From contig NZ_JACBFO010000001.1 of the NCBI RefSeq assembly GCF_021401135.1, positions 930,001 to 994,000 on the forward strand: DNA of 64,000 nucleotides. The letters are read 5' to 3'. The notes under the pieces are model-generated. The model had not been told where the DNA came from. It did not search any database and saw only the letters and a list, made by a program, of their open reading frames with translations. The position numbers and the translations under genes are program-made. Shown in pieces: positions 45,309-54,711 of the stretch (within the stretch, counting starts at the first letter, position 1; every line of letters starts with the position of its first letter). This stretch comes from Azonexus sp. R2A61 (lineage in GTDB: Bacteria > Pseudomonadota > Gammaproteobacteria > Burkholderiales > Rhodocyclaceae).

Positions 45309-46307
45309 TCAGGCAAACAGGTCGACCATGCCTCTGCCACGCTGAATCGGCTGATTCGGCAGGGGTGTTGCGGCGACGCCGTCGGTGGGGAGTATAGCAG
45401 TGTCTTCTCCCCCGGAACGGGCGCTGCTGCTGAATCCCGCATCGTTATTGCGCTGCTGCTGCGGTGTCTGGGCACCAACGTTGGCCTGGCCCAGTTGAAT
45501 GCCCGCACCGGAGAGCATTTCACGCAGGCGCGGCAAGGCTTCTTCAAGTGCCTGGCGGACTTCGGCCTGAGATGCAACGAAATTTGCCGTCATCTGGTCG
45601 CCGTTCATCGAGATGTTGACCTGAATGGGGCCCAGTTGCGCCGGCGAGATGTTGATCTGGGCATTCTGGATGTCGCCTCTAGCCATCCAGACGACCTTGT
45701 CACCCAGCTGCTGCCCCCATTGCGCATCATGCAGCGGTGCCTGGACGGTGACCTGCCTGCTTGCTTCATGCCTGAGTTGCGAGGGATGGGTCTGGGACAG
45801 GATGCTGGAGAACGCGTTTTCGCTTTTCTGTTCGCCGGCAAGATTTGCCGCCCCTGCTTCGCTGTTTGCCGCGTCGGCACTGAGCAGCGGATTCTGCGTG
45901 GCGCGTTTGCCGGCTTGTCCGGCGAGCAGCATCTCTTCCGTATCGCCGGCCGAATTGCCCGCGCCTTTACCGAGCGCGTCGCCGATGGGGGCCGAATCGG
46001 CGTCGATCGAAGCTTCGGCGAGTGATGCGCGCTGTTCCACAGGCACTTGTGATGCGGCAATCTGGCCGATTTCCGGTAGCCAGATGGCAAGATCGTCCTT
46101 GTCCCCCTTTTGCTTGCCGTCGCTTTTCTCTTTGCCGAGTCCCAGGGCAGCGGATAGTTGTTCGGCGACATCGGTCACGGGTAACTGACCGAAAAGCAGG
46201 CTGGCGAAGTCGAGGCCGGGGGCGGATTCACCCGCTGCACCGGCGTTTGCTGCCTCGCCGCCAGAGGGGCTCGTTCGGGGAAGTGTCGGGGTGACCGAAA
46301 TGCTCAT
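45309..46307 (-). CDS. fliK: FliK, hook-length control protein (first copy)
   Basis: A 332-residue secreted molecular ruler. The variable N-terminal part is Gly/Ala/Ser-rich; the conserved Flg_hook domain lies near the C-terminus (LGDKVVWMARGDIQNAQINISPAQLGPIQVNISMNGDQMTANFVASQAEVRQALEEALPRLREML). It reports hook length to FlhB. It is preceded by its own sigma-54 promoter at 46344-46359 and so begins the fliKLMNOPQR transcript. Confidence 0.95.
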   Translation of the reverse strand: MSISVTPTLPRTSPSGGEAANAGAAGESAPGLDFASLLFGQLPVTDVAEQLSAALGLGKEKSDGKQKGDKDDLAIWLPEIGQIAASQVPVEQRASLAEASIDADSAPIGDALGKGAGNSAGDTEEMLLAGQAGKRATQNPLLSADAANSEAGAANLAGEQKSENAFSSILSQTHPSQLRHEASRQVTVQAPLHDAQWGQQLGDKVVWMARGDIQNAQINISPAQLGPIQVNISMNGDQMTANFVASQAEVRQALEEALPRLREMLSGAGIQLGQANVGAQTPQQQRNNDAGFSSSARSGGEDTAILPTDGVAATPLPNQPIQRGRGMVDLFA

Positions 46308-46343
46308 GAAGAAATCCTTGCCTGCTGAGTACGGGCGGATTCA

Positions 46344-46359
46344 AGCAATGAGCGTGCCT
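46344..46359 (-). promoter_or_regulatory. Sigma-54 (RpoN) promoter ahead of fliK
   Basis: Reading the minus strand: AGGCACGCTCATTGCT (46359-46344), one mismatch from TGGCACG-N4-TTGCT with exact GG-N10-GC spacing. It lies in the 54-base fliJ-fliK gap, 37 bases ahead of the fliK ATG, so the fli genes form at least two transcription units. Confidence 0.82.
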
Positions 46360-46361
46360 GT

Positions 46362-46814
46362 CTATTCGAGCTCCCGGTTCCCTCTACCGAATTTCCGGGT
46401 CGAGAACTCGTCCTGGAGTTTTTGCGCCTGCTTTTCTTCAGCCCGGCGCTCACGCGCGTCATGGCGCAGTGACAGCGTGTCGATGGCTTTGAGTCGAGTG
46501 TTCTGATCCCGCCAGTGTTGCTGCCCGGCCGCGGTGTTCGCTTCGGACTGGCGGACGGCCTGGGCCTGCTGCTGCAGGGCTTCGTCGATCCGGCCAAGGA
46601 AATCCTGATAGTTGGCCAATGCTTGACGGGTAATTCCTTGAGCCGTGGCTTCGCGCAACTTGTCGGCGTATTCCTGGCGGTACTGTTCGAGCATTTCCAG
46701 CCGACTGCGGGCATTTTGTTCGGCTGCAATCAGTTGGCCGAGGCGGCGCGTTGCCTCGTCGGTCCTGCTTTGCATCAGTTCGAGCAGTGGTTGGAGTGTG
46801 AAGGGCTTGGCCAT
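46362..46814 (-). CDS. fliJ: FliJ, export ATPase coupling protein
   Basis: A 150-residue, almost wholly coiled-coil protein (MAKPFTLQPLLELMQSRTDEATRRLGQLIAAEQNARSRLEMLEQYRQEYADKL), the size and pattern of FliJ, which links the FliI ATPase ring to FlhA and escorts empty chaperones. It follows fliI by eight bases. Confidence 0.94.
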   Translation of the reverse strand: MAKPFTLQPLLELMQSRTDEATRRLGQLIAAEQNARSRLEMLEQYRQEYADKLREATAQGITRQALANYQDFLGRIDEALQQQAQAVRQSEANTAAGQQHWRDQNTRLKAIDTLSLRHDARERRAEEKQAQKLQDEFSTRKFGRGNRELE

Positions 46815-46822
46815 GCCTCAGT

Positions 46823-48241
46823 CTAGTTGAATAGCGCGGCGAGTTTTTCGATGCTTGCCGGGAAATCGGATTTTTCGATCAACTGCTGTTGAAGGAAGGC
46901 TTCGATCCTGGGATAGAGTGCGACCGCCTGGTCAAGCACCGGATCCGAGCCCTGGACATAGGCACCGACCGCGATCAGGTCGCGGGAGCGCTGGTAGCGA
47001 GAGAACAGCACCTTGAAACGCCGAATCTGCTCCAGTTGCTTCTGGTCGATCAGGTTGACCATGGCCCGGCTGATCGACTGCTCGATATCGATTGCCGGGT
47101 AATGGCCGGCGTCGGCCAGGGCGCGGGTCAGTACGATATGGCCGTCGAGGATGGCGCGCGCCGAATCGGCGATCGGATCCTGCTGATCGTCGCCTTCGGC
47201 CAGCACGGTGTAGAAGGCGGTGATCGAACCGCCGCCTTCCGGCCCGTTCCCCGCGCGCTCCACCAGTTGCGGCAGTTTCGCGAATACCGATGGCGGATAG
47301 CCGCGGGTCGCCGGAGGTTCTCCGATCGCCAGCGCAATCTCGCGTTGGGCCATGGCATAACGGGTCAGCGAATCCATGATCAGCAGGACTTGCCGGCCCT
47401 GGTCGCGGAAATATTCGGCGATCGTCGTGGCATAGGCAGCCCCCTGCAGACGCATCAGCGGGCCGGTGTCGGCCGGTGCCGCGACGACGACCGCGCGCCG
47501 CATGCCTTCCTCGCCGAGAATCTGCTCGATGAATTCCTTGACCTCGCGGCCGCGTTCGCCGATCAGCCCGACGACGATCACCTCGGCTTCGGTGTAGCGC
47601 GCCATCATGCCCAGCAGTACGGACTTGCCGACGCCGGAGCCGGCGAACAGGCCCATCCGCTGTCCACGTCCGACCGTGAGCAGGGCATTGATTGCGCGGA
47701 TGCCGACATCCAGCGGCTGCTCGATCGCGGCGCGGCTCATCGGATTGATCGGACGGCTTTGCAACGGTCTGGCGTGACCGGCCAGCAGTGGTCCCTTGCC
47801 GTCCAGCGGCCGGCCGACGCCATCGAGCACCCGGCCGAGCAATTCGTCGCCGACCGGAACCTGCTTTGCTCGGTCGATCGCTCGCCGCTTGCGATGGGCC
47901 GGCTGGCCGACCGTCGGCGGCGGGTTGGGGGCGTCGAATGGCAGGACGCGGGCGCCAGGTGCGAGGCCGAAGACTTCGTCGGAAGGCATCAGATATAGCT
48001 TCTCGCCGGCAAAGCCGACGACTTCCGCTTCGACCGGAGCGCCGGTGCCGGGGTAGATGTGGCAGGTGCTGCCCAGGGGAAGTTTCAGTCCCGAGGCTTC
48101 CATGACCAGCCCGTTGATTCGGGTCAGGCGTCCGCTGGGGGTCAGCGGCAGGGCATTGCCGGCGGCATGCTGGCAGCCGGCCAGGAATTCGCGCCAGCGT
48201 TCCCGGTGGCCGTCGCCGCCCGGTGTCAGCGTGTCATCCAT
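46823..48241 (-). CDS. fliI: FliI, flagellar export ATPase
   Basis: A 472-residue F1-beta-like ATPase. Walker A is GSGVGKS (201-207), with [17 protein letters not shown], the Walker [19 protein letters not shown] and the type III ATPase stretch [26 protein letters not shown]. It forms the FliH-FliI-FliJ export ATPase. The N-terminus overlaps the end of fliH by 16 bases. Confidence 0.98.
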   Translation of the reverse strand: MDDTLTPGGDGHRERWREFLAGCQHAAGNALPLTPSGRLTRINGLVMEASGLKLPLGSTCHIYPGTGAPVEAEVVGFAGEKLYLMPSDEVFGLAPGARVLPFDAPNPPPTVGQPAHRKRRAIDRAKQVPVGDELLGRVLDGVGRPLDGKGPLLAGHARPLQSRPINPMSRAAIEQPLDVGIRAINALLTVGRGQRMGLFAGSGVGKSVLLGMMARYTEAEVIVVGLIGERGREVKEFIEQILGEEGMRRAVVVAAPADTGPLMRLQGAAYATTIAEYFRDQGRQVLLIMDSLTRYAMAQREIALAIGEPPATRGYPPSVFAKLPQLVERAGNGPEGGGSITAFYTVLAEGDDQQDPIADSARAILDGHIVLTRALADAGHYPAIDIEQSISRAMVNLIDQKQLEQIRRFKVLFSRYQRSRDLIAVGAYVQGSDPVLDQAVALYPRIEAFLQQQLIEKSDFPASIEKLAALFN

Positions 48242-48948
48242 TTGTCGGATTCGATGCCGATTGCCTCGAGCACGCGTTGCCAGCGCGTTTCCAGGCGAGC
48301 ATCCACTTCGCTGTGGCCGGCCTTGATGCTGCAGCCGCCCGGCTCGATACTGTGGTCGGGAACGAGGTGCAGGTTTTGCTGGCTGGCCATCTCGCTCAGC
48401 GGCGCCTGCAATTGCTCCAGATCCGTCGGATTCAGATGCAGGGCGACGCCGCCATGATGCAGTGGCAGGCTGTCGATCGCTTCGCGGACGATCGGCAGCA
48501 GGATTTCGCGGCGAATTTCCAGCGCGCTGCGCAGAACCTGGTGGGCGACTTCCAGCGAGAGGTCGAGTAACTGATCGGCGATTTCCTGGTCGAGATGGTC
48601 GAGTGCCTGATGCAGGTTTGCGGTCAACTGCCGGATTTGCGCAATTTCCGTTTCTTGCTGCTGACGGGCTTCGTCGGCCGCTGCCGCCCGTCCTTCCTCA
48701 AGGCCTGCCTGGTAGCCTTCCGCCCGGGCTTGTTCATGCAGGCGCTCGATGTCCTCGGCTGTCGGCAGCGGAAAGCTGTCGACGCTGTCCGCGATCTGCG
48801 CTTCCGGGGCGACGTCGGGCGGTGCCGGCGGCACCGTGATCTCTTCCGGAGGGGGGCTACTTGCCGCTTCTGTGGGTGGCGCGTCGAAGGCATCGAACTG
48901 CCACCGCTTGAAACCGGCGGACTGTTCCTTGGGAATGATCGATGACAT
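48226..48948 (-). CDS. fliH: FliH, regulator of the export ATPase
   Basis: A 240-residue protein with a conserved FliH start ([21 protein letters not shown]), a long Pro/Glu-rich stretch, a Gly/Ala coiled coil ([28 protein letters not shown]) and the C-terminal FliI-binding domain. It ties FliI to the C-ring through FliN. It begins three bases after the fliG stop. Confidence 0.95.
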   Translation of the reverse strand: MSSIIPKEQSAGFKRWQFDAFDAPPTEAASSPPPEEITVPPAPPDVAPEAQIADSVDSFPLPTAEDIERLHEQARAEGYQAGLEEGRAAAADEARQQQETEIAQIRQLTANLHQALDHLDQEIADQLLDLSLEVAHQVLRSALEIRREILLPIVREAIDSLPLHHGGVALHLNPTDLEQLQAPLSEMASQQNLHLVPDHSIEPGGCSIKAGHSEVDARLETRWQRVLEAIGIESDKWMTR

Positions 48949-48951
48949 GCG

Positions 48952-49950
48952 TCAGACCATCTGCTCGCCGCCGGCGCCGCCCAGGACGATTTGTCCTTCG
49001 TCGGCCAGGCGGCGGACGATCTTGAGGATTTCCTTCTGCTCGGCCTCGACTTCGGAAAGCCGGACCGGGCCTTTCGATTCGAGATCCTCGCGCAGCATTT
49101 CGGCGGCGCGCTGCGACATGTTCTTGAAGATTTTCTCGCGCAGTTCCGGCGAAGCCCCCTTGAGGGCGAGTACCAGCGAGTCCGACTGGACTTCGCGCAT
49201 GATGAGCTGGATCGAACGGTCGTCGATGTCGAGCAGGTTCTCGAAAACGAACATTTCGTCGAGGATCTTTTGTGCCAGGTCCGGATCGTATTCGCGGATC
49301 GCGTCGATGACCGACGTCTCGTTGGCGGTGCCGATGAAGTTGAGGATTTCGGCAACCGTCCGCACGCCGCCTAGCGCGGTCCGCTTGACGCTGGCCGAGC
49401 CGGACAGGATGCGCAGCATCGCCTCGTTCAGTTCGCGCAGCGCCGCCGGCTGGATGCCTTCCAGCGTGGCGATCCGCAGTACGACGTCGTTGCGCAGGCG
49501 CTCGGTGAAGTGGGCCAGGATTTCGCTGGCATGGTCGTGTTCCAGATGGACAAGGATGGTGGCGATGATCTGCGGGTGCTCGTTCTTGATCAGGTCGGCG
49601 ACCGTCTGTGCATCCATCCACTTCAGGCCTTCGATACCCGAGGTTTCGCCACCCTGGAGAATGCGCGAGATCAGGTTGGATGCCTTGTCGTCGCCGAGCG
49701 CCTTGGTCAGTACGGAACGGATATAGGCATCGGTATCGACGTGGACCGCAGCATGCTCGTCGGCATCCTTCTGGAACTGGTCAAGGACGGCTTCGACGGT
49801 AGCCCGCGGCACGGTCTTCAGCGCGGCCATCGCGTGCCCGAGCTTCTGCACTTCGCGCGGGCCAAGGTGCTTGAGCACTTCGGCAGCGTGATCCTCGCCG
49901 AGCGCGATGAGCAGCGTTGCGCTTCTTTCCAGGCCGTCATCACCCGCCAT
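48952..49950 (-). CDS. fliG: FliG, rotor switch protein
   Basis: A 332-residue C-ring protein: N-terminal FliF-binding domain (ERSATLLIALGEDHAAEVLKHLGPREVQKLGHAM), the middle domain with EHPQIIATILVHLEHDHASEILAHF (EHPQ motif) and the C-terminal torque helix near LIMREVQSDSLVLALKGASPELREKIFKNMSQRAAEMLREDLE. ATG 49950 is preferred, with GGATGG upstream; GTG 49956 would add two residues. It overlaps the end of fliF. Confidence 0.97.
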   Translation of the reverse strand: MAGDDGLERSATLLIALGEDHAAEVLKHLGPREVQKLGHAMAALKTVPRATVEAVLDQFQKDADEHAAVHVDTDAYIRSVLTKALGDDKASNLISRILQGGETSGIEGLKWMDAQTVADLIKNEHPQIIATILVHLEHDHASEILAHFTERLRNDVVLRIATLEGIQPAALRELNEAMLRILSGSASVKRTALGGVRTVAEILNFIGTANETSVIDAIREYDPDLAQKILDEMFVFENLLDIDDRSIQLIMREVQSDSLVLALKGASPELREKIFKNMSQRAAEMLREDLESKGPVRLSEVEAEQKEILKIVRRLADEGQIVLGGAGGEQMV

Positions 49951-51700
49951 TGGCACCCATCCATTCTTTCATGATGTTGGCGACCGCCTTTGGATCGGCC
50001 TGCGCGAAGTCGCGGGCTTTCTGCAGCTTGATCGCGAAATGGTCGATGGTGGCGACATCCTCGATGAGTTCTCCATCCGGTCCGACCATCGCCACGTGGC
50101 CGGCTGCGCCGGCCACCCCTTCGGGCGTCGTTTCCCCGTCTGCCTCGGGTGGCGGCGGGAACATCGTCTTCAGCGCCGGCTGGATGACCTTCAGATACAG
50201 GAAGAACACGACCCCGGCGATCAGCAGGTATTTCAGGAGGTCCTTGGCGAAGTCGATGTTGTCCGGATCCTTCCACAAGGGAAGACCGGTTTCCAGCGGT
50301 TCGGCAGCGGTAAACGGCGCGTTGGCGACCGAAATCGAGTCGCCTCGGTCTTGGCTGAAGCCCATCGCCTCGCGGACGAGGTCGTTGATCTGCTTCATCT
50401 CGGGGTCGCTCAGCGGCTTGGTGATGTCCTTGCCCGATTTCGGATCGACATCCTTGCGATGGTTGACGACGACGGCGGCGGTCAGTCGGCGGATCGCGCC
50501 CATGCCCTGTTTGGTATGGCGAATGGTGCGGTCGACCTCGTAATTGATGGTCGAATTCTTCGATGTGCTGATCGGCTGGCCGGCGGCGTTCAACGGGGCC
50601 GTGATGCCGGCCGCGTCGATCTTGCCGGGCGGTTGTTCTCCGGGCTTTGCTGCCGCCTGCGCAGCGCCGGTATTGCCGGTGGGTGGTGTGGTCAGCGGTG
50701 CCGTGGCGGGAACTGGCGGCTGATTGGTCAGCGCCCCGGGAACGCCGCCGGCCGCCTGGTTGACGCTGGCGGTTTCATTGTTCTGCTGACTGCGGATGCT
50801 GGTCGACTCCGGTGTGCCGTTCGGGCGATAGGTTTCCGCAGTCTGCTCGCTTTGCGAGAAATCGACGTCGGCGGCAACCTGCACCTTGTAGTTGTCCTTG
50901 CCGAGCACCGGTTTCAGGATGTCCTCAATGCGCGCAACGATGCCGTTTTCGACTTCGCGCACGTATTTCAGCTGTGTCGCATCCAGGCCGGCTTCGGTCA
51001 GTTTGTTCTTGAGCGTCGACAGCAGGTTGCCGTTCTGGTCGATGATGCTGACGTTGCCGGACTGAAGTTGCGGGACGCTCGACGAGATCAGGTTGGTGAT
51101 GCCGGCCAGTTGCGTGGGGTCGAGCGAGCGGCCCGGGTAGAGATCGAGCATGACCGACGCCGTCGGCTTCTGTTCTTCGCGGACGAACACCGAGGGCTTG
51201 GGAATCGCCAGATGGACGCGGGCCGACTGAACCGCATTGATCGACATGATGGTCTTGGCCAGTTCGCCTTCCAGGCCGCGCTGGTAATTCACTTGTTCGG
51301 CGAACTGGCTGATGCCGAACTTCTGATTCTCCATCAGCTCGAAACCGACCATGCCGCCTCGCGGTAAACCTTGCGATGCGAGTTTCAGGCGGATTTCATG
51401 GACCCGGTCGGAAGGGACCATGATGGCGCCGGTGCCGGACATCTTGTGCGGAATGTTCTGCTGTTCGAGCGTGGCGATGATGTTGCCGCCATCGCGTTCG
51501 TTCAGGTTCGAGAACAGCACTTTCCAGTCTGGCTGCCGGCTCCACAGAAAGGTGCCGACGATGATCGCAAAAATGGCGGCAAGCGTGACGGCGAGCGCGA
51601 TCTTTTGCTGATTACTCAGGCGGTTGAAAGCCTCGCGCAAACGTTCCGCCGGGTTGGCCGGCGGTGCGCTATCCGCGATGTTTTCAGTTGTTGCAGCCAT
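49940..51700 (-). CDS. fliF: FliF, MS-ring protein
   Basis: A 586-residue inner-membrane ring protein. Two membrane helices (about 35-55 and 470-490) flank the periplasmic ring-building motifs (LASQGLPRGGMVGFELM..., QVNYQRGLEGELAKTIMSINAVQSARVHLAIPKPSVFVREEQKPTASVMLDLYPGRSL); the cytoplasmic C-terminus (FAIKLQKARDFAQADPKAVANIMKEWMG) binds FliG. It starts the fliFGHIJ unit, divergent from fleS. Confidence 0.98.
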   Translation of the reverse strand: MAATTENIADSAPPANPAERLREAFNRLSNQQKIALAVTLAAIFAIIVGTFLWSRQPDWKVLFSNLNERDGGNIIATLEQQNIPHKMSGTGAIMVPSDRVHEIRLKLASQGLPRGGMVGFELMENQKFGISQFAEQVNYQRGLEGELAKTIMSINAVQSARVHLAIPKPSVFVREEQKPTASVMLDLYPGRSLDPTQLAGITNLISSSVPQLQSGNVSIIDQNGNLLSTLKNKLTEAGLDATQLKYVREVENGIVARIEDILKPVLGKDNYKVQVAADVDFSQSEQTAETYRPNGTPESTSIRSQQNNETASVNQAAGGVPGALTNQPPVPATAPLTTPPTGNTGAAQAAAKPGEQPPGKIDAAGITAPLNAAGQPISTSKNSTINYEVDRTIRHTKQGMGAIRRLTAAVVVNHRKDVDPKSGKDITKPLSDPEMKQINDLVREAMGFSQDRGDSISVANAPFTAAEPLETGLPLWKDPDNIDFAKDLLKYLLIAGVVFFLYLKVIQPALKTMFPPPPEADGETTPEGVAGAAGHVAMVGPDGELIEDVATIDHFAIKLQKARDFAQADPKAVANIMKEWMGANGG

Positions 51701-51736
51701 CCGTGCTCGGTTCGTTCAAGGCGAAACAGAAGAAGA

Positions 51737-51752
51737 ATCAATCATGAAGCCA
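51737..51752 (-). promoter_or_regulatory. Possible sigma-54 promoter of fliF
   Basis: On the minus strand TGGCTTCATGATTGAT (51752-51737): TGGC and TTG at the correct distance, but the -12 reads TTGA instead of TTGC, so the GC dinucleotide is lost. It lies about 37 bases ahead of the fliF ATG in the 109-base gap shared with the divergent fleS. No convincing promoter for fleS was found in this gap. Confidence 0.4.
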
Positions 51753-51809
51753 AATTTTCCTAGAAATATTCTACTATTACCCGCGCTCGTTTCACACTGA
51801 ACCTTTTCA

Positions 51810-53000
51810 ATGACCTCTGTTCCGCCTTCTGCGGTCGACCCAGCTTCCTCCGACAAAACCGCCGAGTTGCAGCGCGCCTTTGCGATGTTCAACCAGGTTT
51901 CGGCCGAGTTGACCCAGGCTTATGAGGCGCTGCAGGCTCGGGTCGCTTCCCTGACCGACGAGCTTGCCGTGGCCAACGGCGAGCTGCGCCGTCAGTACCG
52001 CGAGAAGGAAGCCTTGTCGGAGCGGTTGTCTTCCTTGCTGGATGCACTGCCGGCCGGTGTCGTGCTGCTCGATGCAACGGCTAGGGTTACTGCGCTGAAT
52101 CCGGCGGCGATCGCCATGTTTGGCGAGCGGGTGATCGACGAGCACTGGGGCGATGTCGTCGCCCGTCATCTCGAGCCGACCCTGACGGTTGGCGAATGGC
52201 GGCTCGGCGAAGCGCGGCTGGCGATTGCCGAGAGTATCCTGCCTTCCGGTGACGGCAGGATACTGCTGTTGCACGATGTCAGCGCAGCACTGCGCATGAA
52301 GGAAGAGCTGGAGCGTAGCCAGCGTCTGGCGGCGATGGGCGAAATGGCGGCGTCGCTGGCGCATCAGTTGCGTACGCCGCTGGCAGCGGCGCTGCTTTAT
52401 ACCGCCAATCTCGGACAGCCCGGGGTGGGTGACGAGGCGCGCGTCAAATTTTCGGAGAAGGCCAGCGGCCAGTTGCGTCGTCTCGAAAGACTGATCCAGG
52501 ATGTCCTGCTGTTCGCCCGCGGTGAAAGCCTGGGGCGCGACGTGATGGTGGCAGGCGATTTGCTCCAGGAAGTGGCCCAGACGATGGAGCCGCTGATGCG
52601 TCAGCACGAAGTGGCGTTTTCTGCGGTCGACGGTTGCGGCCGATCGATTCTGGTCGGCGGTCGCAAGGCCTTGTTCGGCGCCTTGGTCAATCTGCTCGAG
52701 AATGCACTGCAGGCGACGCCGGCAGGCGGCAAAATTTGCCTGTCCGGCAAAATTTGCGGGGACTGGCTGCATTTCTCGGTGGCCGATAGCGGGCCGGGGG
52801 TTCCGCCGGACAAGCGGGATCGCATTTTCGAGCCCTTCTATACGACGAAGGGCCAGGGAACCGGGCTTGGGCTGGCCATTGCGCTGGGCGTTGCCCGGGC
52901 TCATGGCGGCACGATAGAACTTGGCTCGCCTGCGACTGGCGCGGAGTTCGTGATGATTCTGCCGGCAGGCCCGGCACAACAGGATATGCGAGATGAGTGA
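51810..53000 (+). CDS. fleS: FleS-type sensor histidine kinase
   Basis: A 396-residue soluble histidine kinase. N-terminal coiled coil (about 18-75), a PAS domain (75-165), the H box with H185 in ASLAHQLRTPLAAALL, N box LVNLLENALQATP and G boxes DSGPGVP and GTGLGLA. No membrane segment is evident. It is paired with the sigma-54 activator downstream (eight-base overlap) and stands between fliF and fliE, matching FleS/FlrB, which senses assembly of the export apparatus in other polar flagellates. Residues near 305-316 carry a short repeat GKICLSGKICG. Confidence 0.93.
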   Translation: MTSVPPSAVDPASSDKTAELQRAFAMFNQVSAELTQAYEALQARVASLTDELAVANGELRRQYREKEALSERLSSLLDALPAGVVLLDATARVTALNPAAIAMFGERVIDEHWGDVVARHLEPTLTVGEWRLGEARLAIAESILPSGDGRILLLHDVSAALRMKEELERSQRLAAMGEMAASLAHQLRTPLAAALLYTANLGQPGVGDEARVKFSEKASGQLRRLERLIQDVLLFARGESLGRDVMVAGDLLQEVAQTMEPLMRQHEVAFSAVDGCGRSILVGGRKALFGALVNLLENALQATPAGGKICLSGKICGDWLHFSVADSGPGVPPDKRDRIFEPFYTTKGQGTGLGLAIALGVARAHGGTIELGSPATGAEFVMILPAGPAQQDMRDE

Positions 53001-54327
53001 ACACAATCTGCCGGTTCTTGTGGTCGAGGACGATCCCAGCCTGCGCGAGGCCATTGGCGATACGCTGGAACTGGCCGGCCGCGCCTATGTTGCCGTCGAT
53101 GGCGGAGAGGCGGCCTTGCAGGCGCTGGACGAGCAGGCATTCTCGATCGTCGTCAGCGATGTCCGCATGATCCCGATCGACGGAATTACCTTGCTCAAGG
53201 AAATTCGTGCGCGCTTGCCGCATTTGCCGGTAGTGCTCATGACGGCCTATGCAGAAGTGGAGAAGGCGGTCGACGCGATGCGTTCCGGCGCCTGTGATTT
53301 TCTGCTCAAGCCTTTCGAGCCGCAGGCGCTGCTCGGACACATTCGGAAATACGAACTGGCGGCCGAGCGCGACGATGGCGGTGTGATTGCTCACGATCCC
53401 GCCAGTCGCGAGATGTTCGCCGTTGCGCAGCGCGTGGCGCAGACCGATGCGACGGTGTTGCTTACCGGTGAATCGGGGGTCGGAAAGGAAGTGGTCGCTC
53501 GCTTCATTCATCGGCATTCGTCTCGTGCCCAGGGCCCTTTTGTCGCCATCAACTGTGCGGCGATCCCGGAAAGCCTGCTCGAAGCGACCTTGTTCGGTTA
53601 CGAAAAAGGCGCCTTCACTGGGGCCCAGCAAGCGCAAGCCGGCAAATTCGAGCAGGCGCAGGACGGTACCCTGTTGCTCGACGAAGTCACCGAAATGCCA
53701 ATGGCGCTGCAGGCAAAGCTGTTGCGGGTGTTGCAGGAGCGCGAAGTGGAGCGGGTGGGCGGCAAGAAGCCGGTCGAGTTGAATATCCGGGTGGTGGCGA
53801 CCTCGAACCGCGATATGGCCGAAGCAGTGGCCAGCGGGGTTTTTCGTGAGGATCTGTTCTATCGCCTGAATGTGTTTCCGGTGGCGATTCCGGCCTTGCG
53901 CCAGCGACCGCAGGACATTGCGCCGATTGCCCGGTATTTTGTACTCGAGCATGGGCAGCGTTTTGGTCGAAACGGGATGAAACTGAGCGAGGCAGCCGAG
54001 CAGGCGCTAACTTCGCATCCGTGGCCGGGCAATGTCCGCGAGCTGGAAAACGTGATCCAGCGCGCCCTGATCATGGCGTCCGGCAGAACCATCGAAGCGG
54101 CGGACCTGAATCTGCCGCAAGTACCGCTCGATGTGTCGCCGGCTGCGGTCGACGGCAAAAAAACAGATAATCTGAACATCAGGGATCTTGAGCGCGAACA
54201 CATCCTGCAGACCTTGGCGGAAGTGGGCGGATCGCGCAAACTGGCGATCGAGCGTTTGGGGATTTCCGAACGGACGCTGCGCTACAAGCTGCAGCAGTAT
54301 CGCGAGGAAGGGTTTTACCGGGATTGA
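52993..54327 (+). CDS. fleR: FleR-type sigma-54 activator
   Basis: A 444-residue NtrC-family regulator: receiver (phosphoacceptor D56 in VVSDVRMIPIDG), AAA+ domain with Walker A GESGVGKE, the sigma-54 contact loop GAFTGA and Walker B GTLLLDEVTEMP, and a Fis-type helix-turn-helix at the end (ILQTLAEVGGSRKLAIERLGISERTLRYKL). The partner kinase overlaps it upstream. Targets probably include the RpoN promoters before fliE, flgB, fliK and perhaps fliF. Confidence 0.95.
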   Translation: MSEHNLPVLVVEDDPSLREAIGDTLELAGRAYVAVDGGEAALQALDEQAFSIVVSDVRMIPIDGITLLKEIRARLPHLPVVLMTAYAEVEKAVDAMRSGACDFLLKPFEPQALLGHIRKYELAAERDDGGVIAHDPASREMFAVAQRVAQTDATVLLTGESGVGKEVVARFIHRHSSRAQGPFVAINCAAIPESLLEATLFGYEKGAFTGAQQAQAGKFEQAQDGTLLLDEVTEMPMALQAKLLRVLQEREVERVGGKKPVELNIRVVATSNRDMAEAVASGVFREDLFYRLNVFPVAIPALRQRPQDIAPIARYFVLEHGQRFGRNGMKLSEAAEQALTSHPWPGNVRELENVIQRALIMASGRTIEAADLNLPQVPLDVSPAAVDGKKTDNLNIRDLEREHILQTLAEVGGSRKLAIERLGISERTLRYKLQQYREEGFYRD

Positions 54328-54330
54328 ATC

Positions 54331-54346
54331 TGGCCCGATAATTGCT
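54331..54346 (+). promoter_or_regulatory. Sigma-54 (RpoN) promoter of fliE
   Basis: TGGCCCGATAATTGCT: TGGC (54331-54334), seven bases, TTGCT (54342-54346), matching the -24/-12 consensus with exact spacing. It lies directly after fleR and 29 bases ahead of the fliE ATG. Confidence 0.85.
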
Positions 54347-54375
54347 GGATAACGGCTGTCGTTGGGAGCTGACTT

Positions 54376-54699
54376 ATGGACACCAAAGGTATTGAACAGA
54401 TGTTGAGCCTGTTGCGCACGACTGCGGCGCAGGCGTCGGGCAAGACGGCCGAGAGTTCGGCCGCGGAAAGTGGCGCGCCCGACTTTGCCGAAGTGCTTCG
54501 TGGTTCCATCGACAAGGTCAACGAAACCCAGCAGTCGGCCAACCAGATGGCGGAAAAACTTGCCGCCGGCGACACCAGCCAGAATCTGCATGAAGTGATG
54601 ATCGCCCTGCAGACGGCCAGCGTTTCGTTTCAGGAAATGGTGCAGGTCCGCAACAAGCTGGTGACCGCGTATCAGGACATGATGAACATGCAGGTCTGA
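54376..54699 (+). CDS. fliE: FliE, MS-ring/rod junction protein
   Basis: A 107-residue protein with the conserved FliE C-terminal half (ADFAEVLRGSIDKVNETQQSANQMAEKLAAGDTSQNLHEVMIALQTASVSFQEMVQVRNKLVTAYQDMMNMQV-type pattern, seen from 36 to 107). It joins the MS ring to the rod and is exported first. It is separated from fliF by fleSR and has its own sigma-54 promoter. It ends 12 bases from the convergent ycgR-like gene. Confidence 0.97.
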   Translation: MDTKGIEQMLSLLRTTAAQASGKTAESSAAESGAPDFAEVLRGSIDKVNETQQSANQMAEKLAAGDTSQNLHEVMIALQTASVSFQEMVQVRNKLVTAYQDMMNMQV

Positions 54700-54711
54700 C
54701 CGGGCCTGGCC

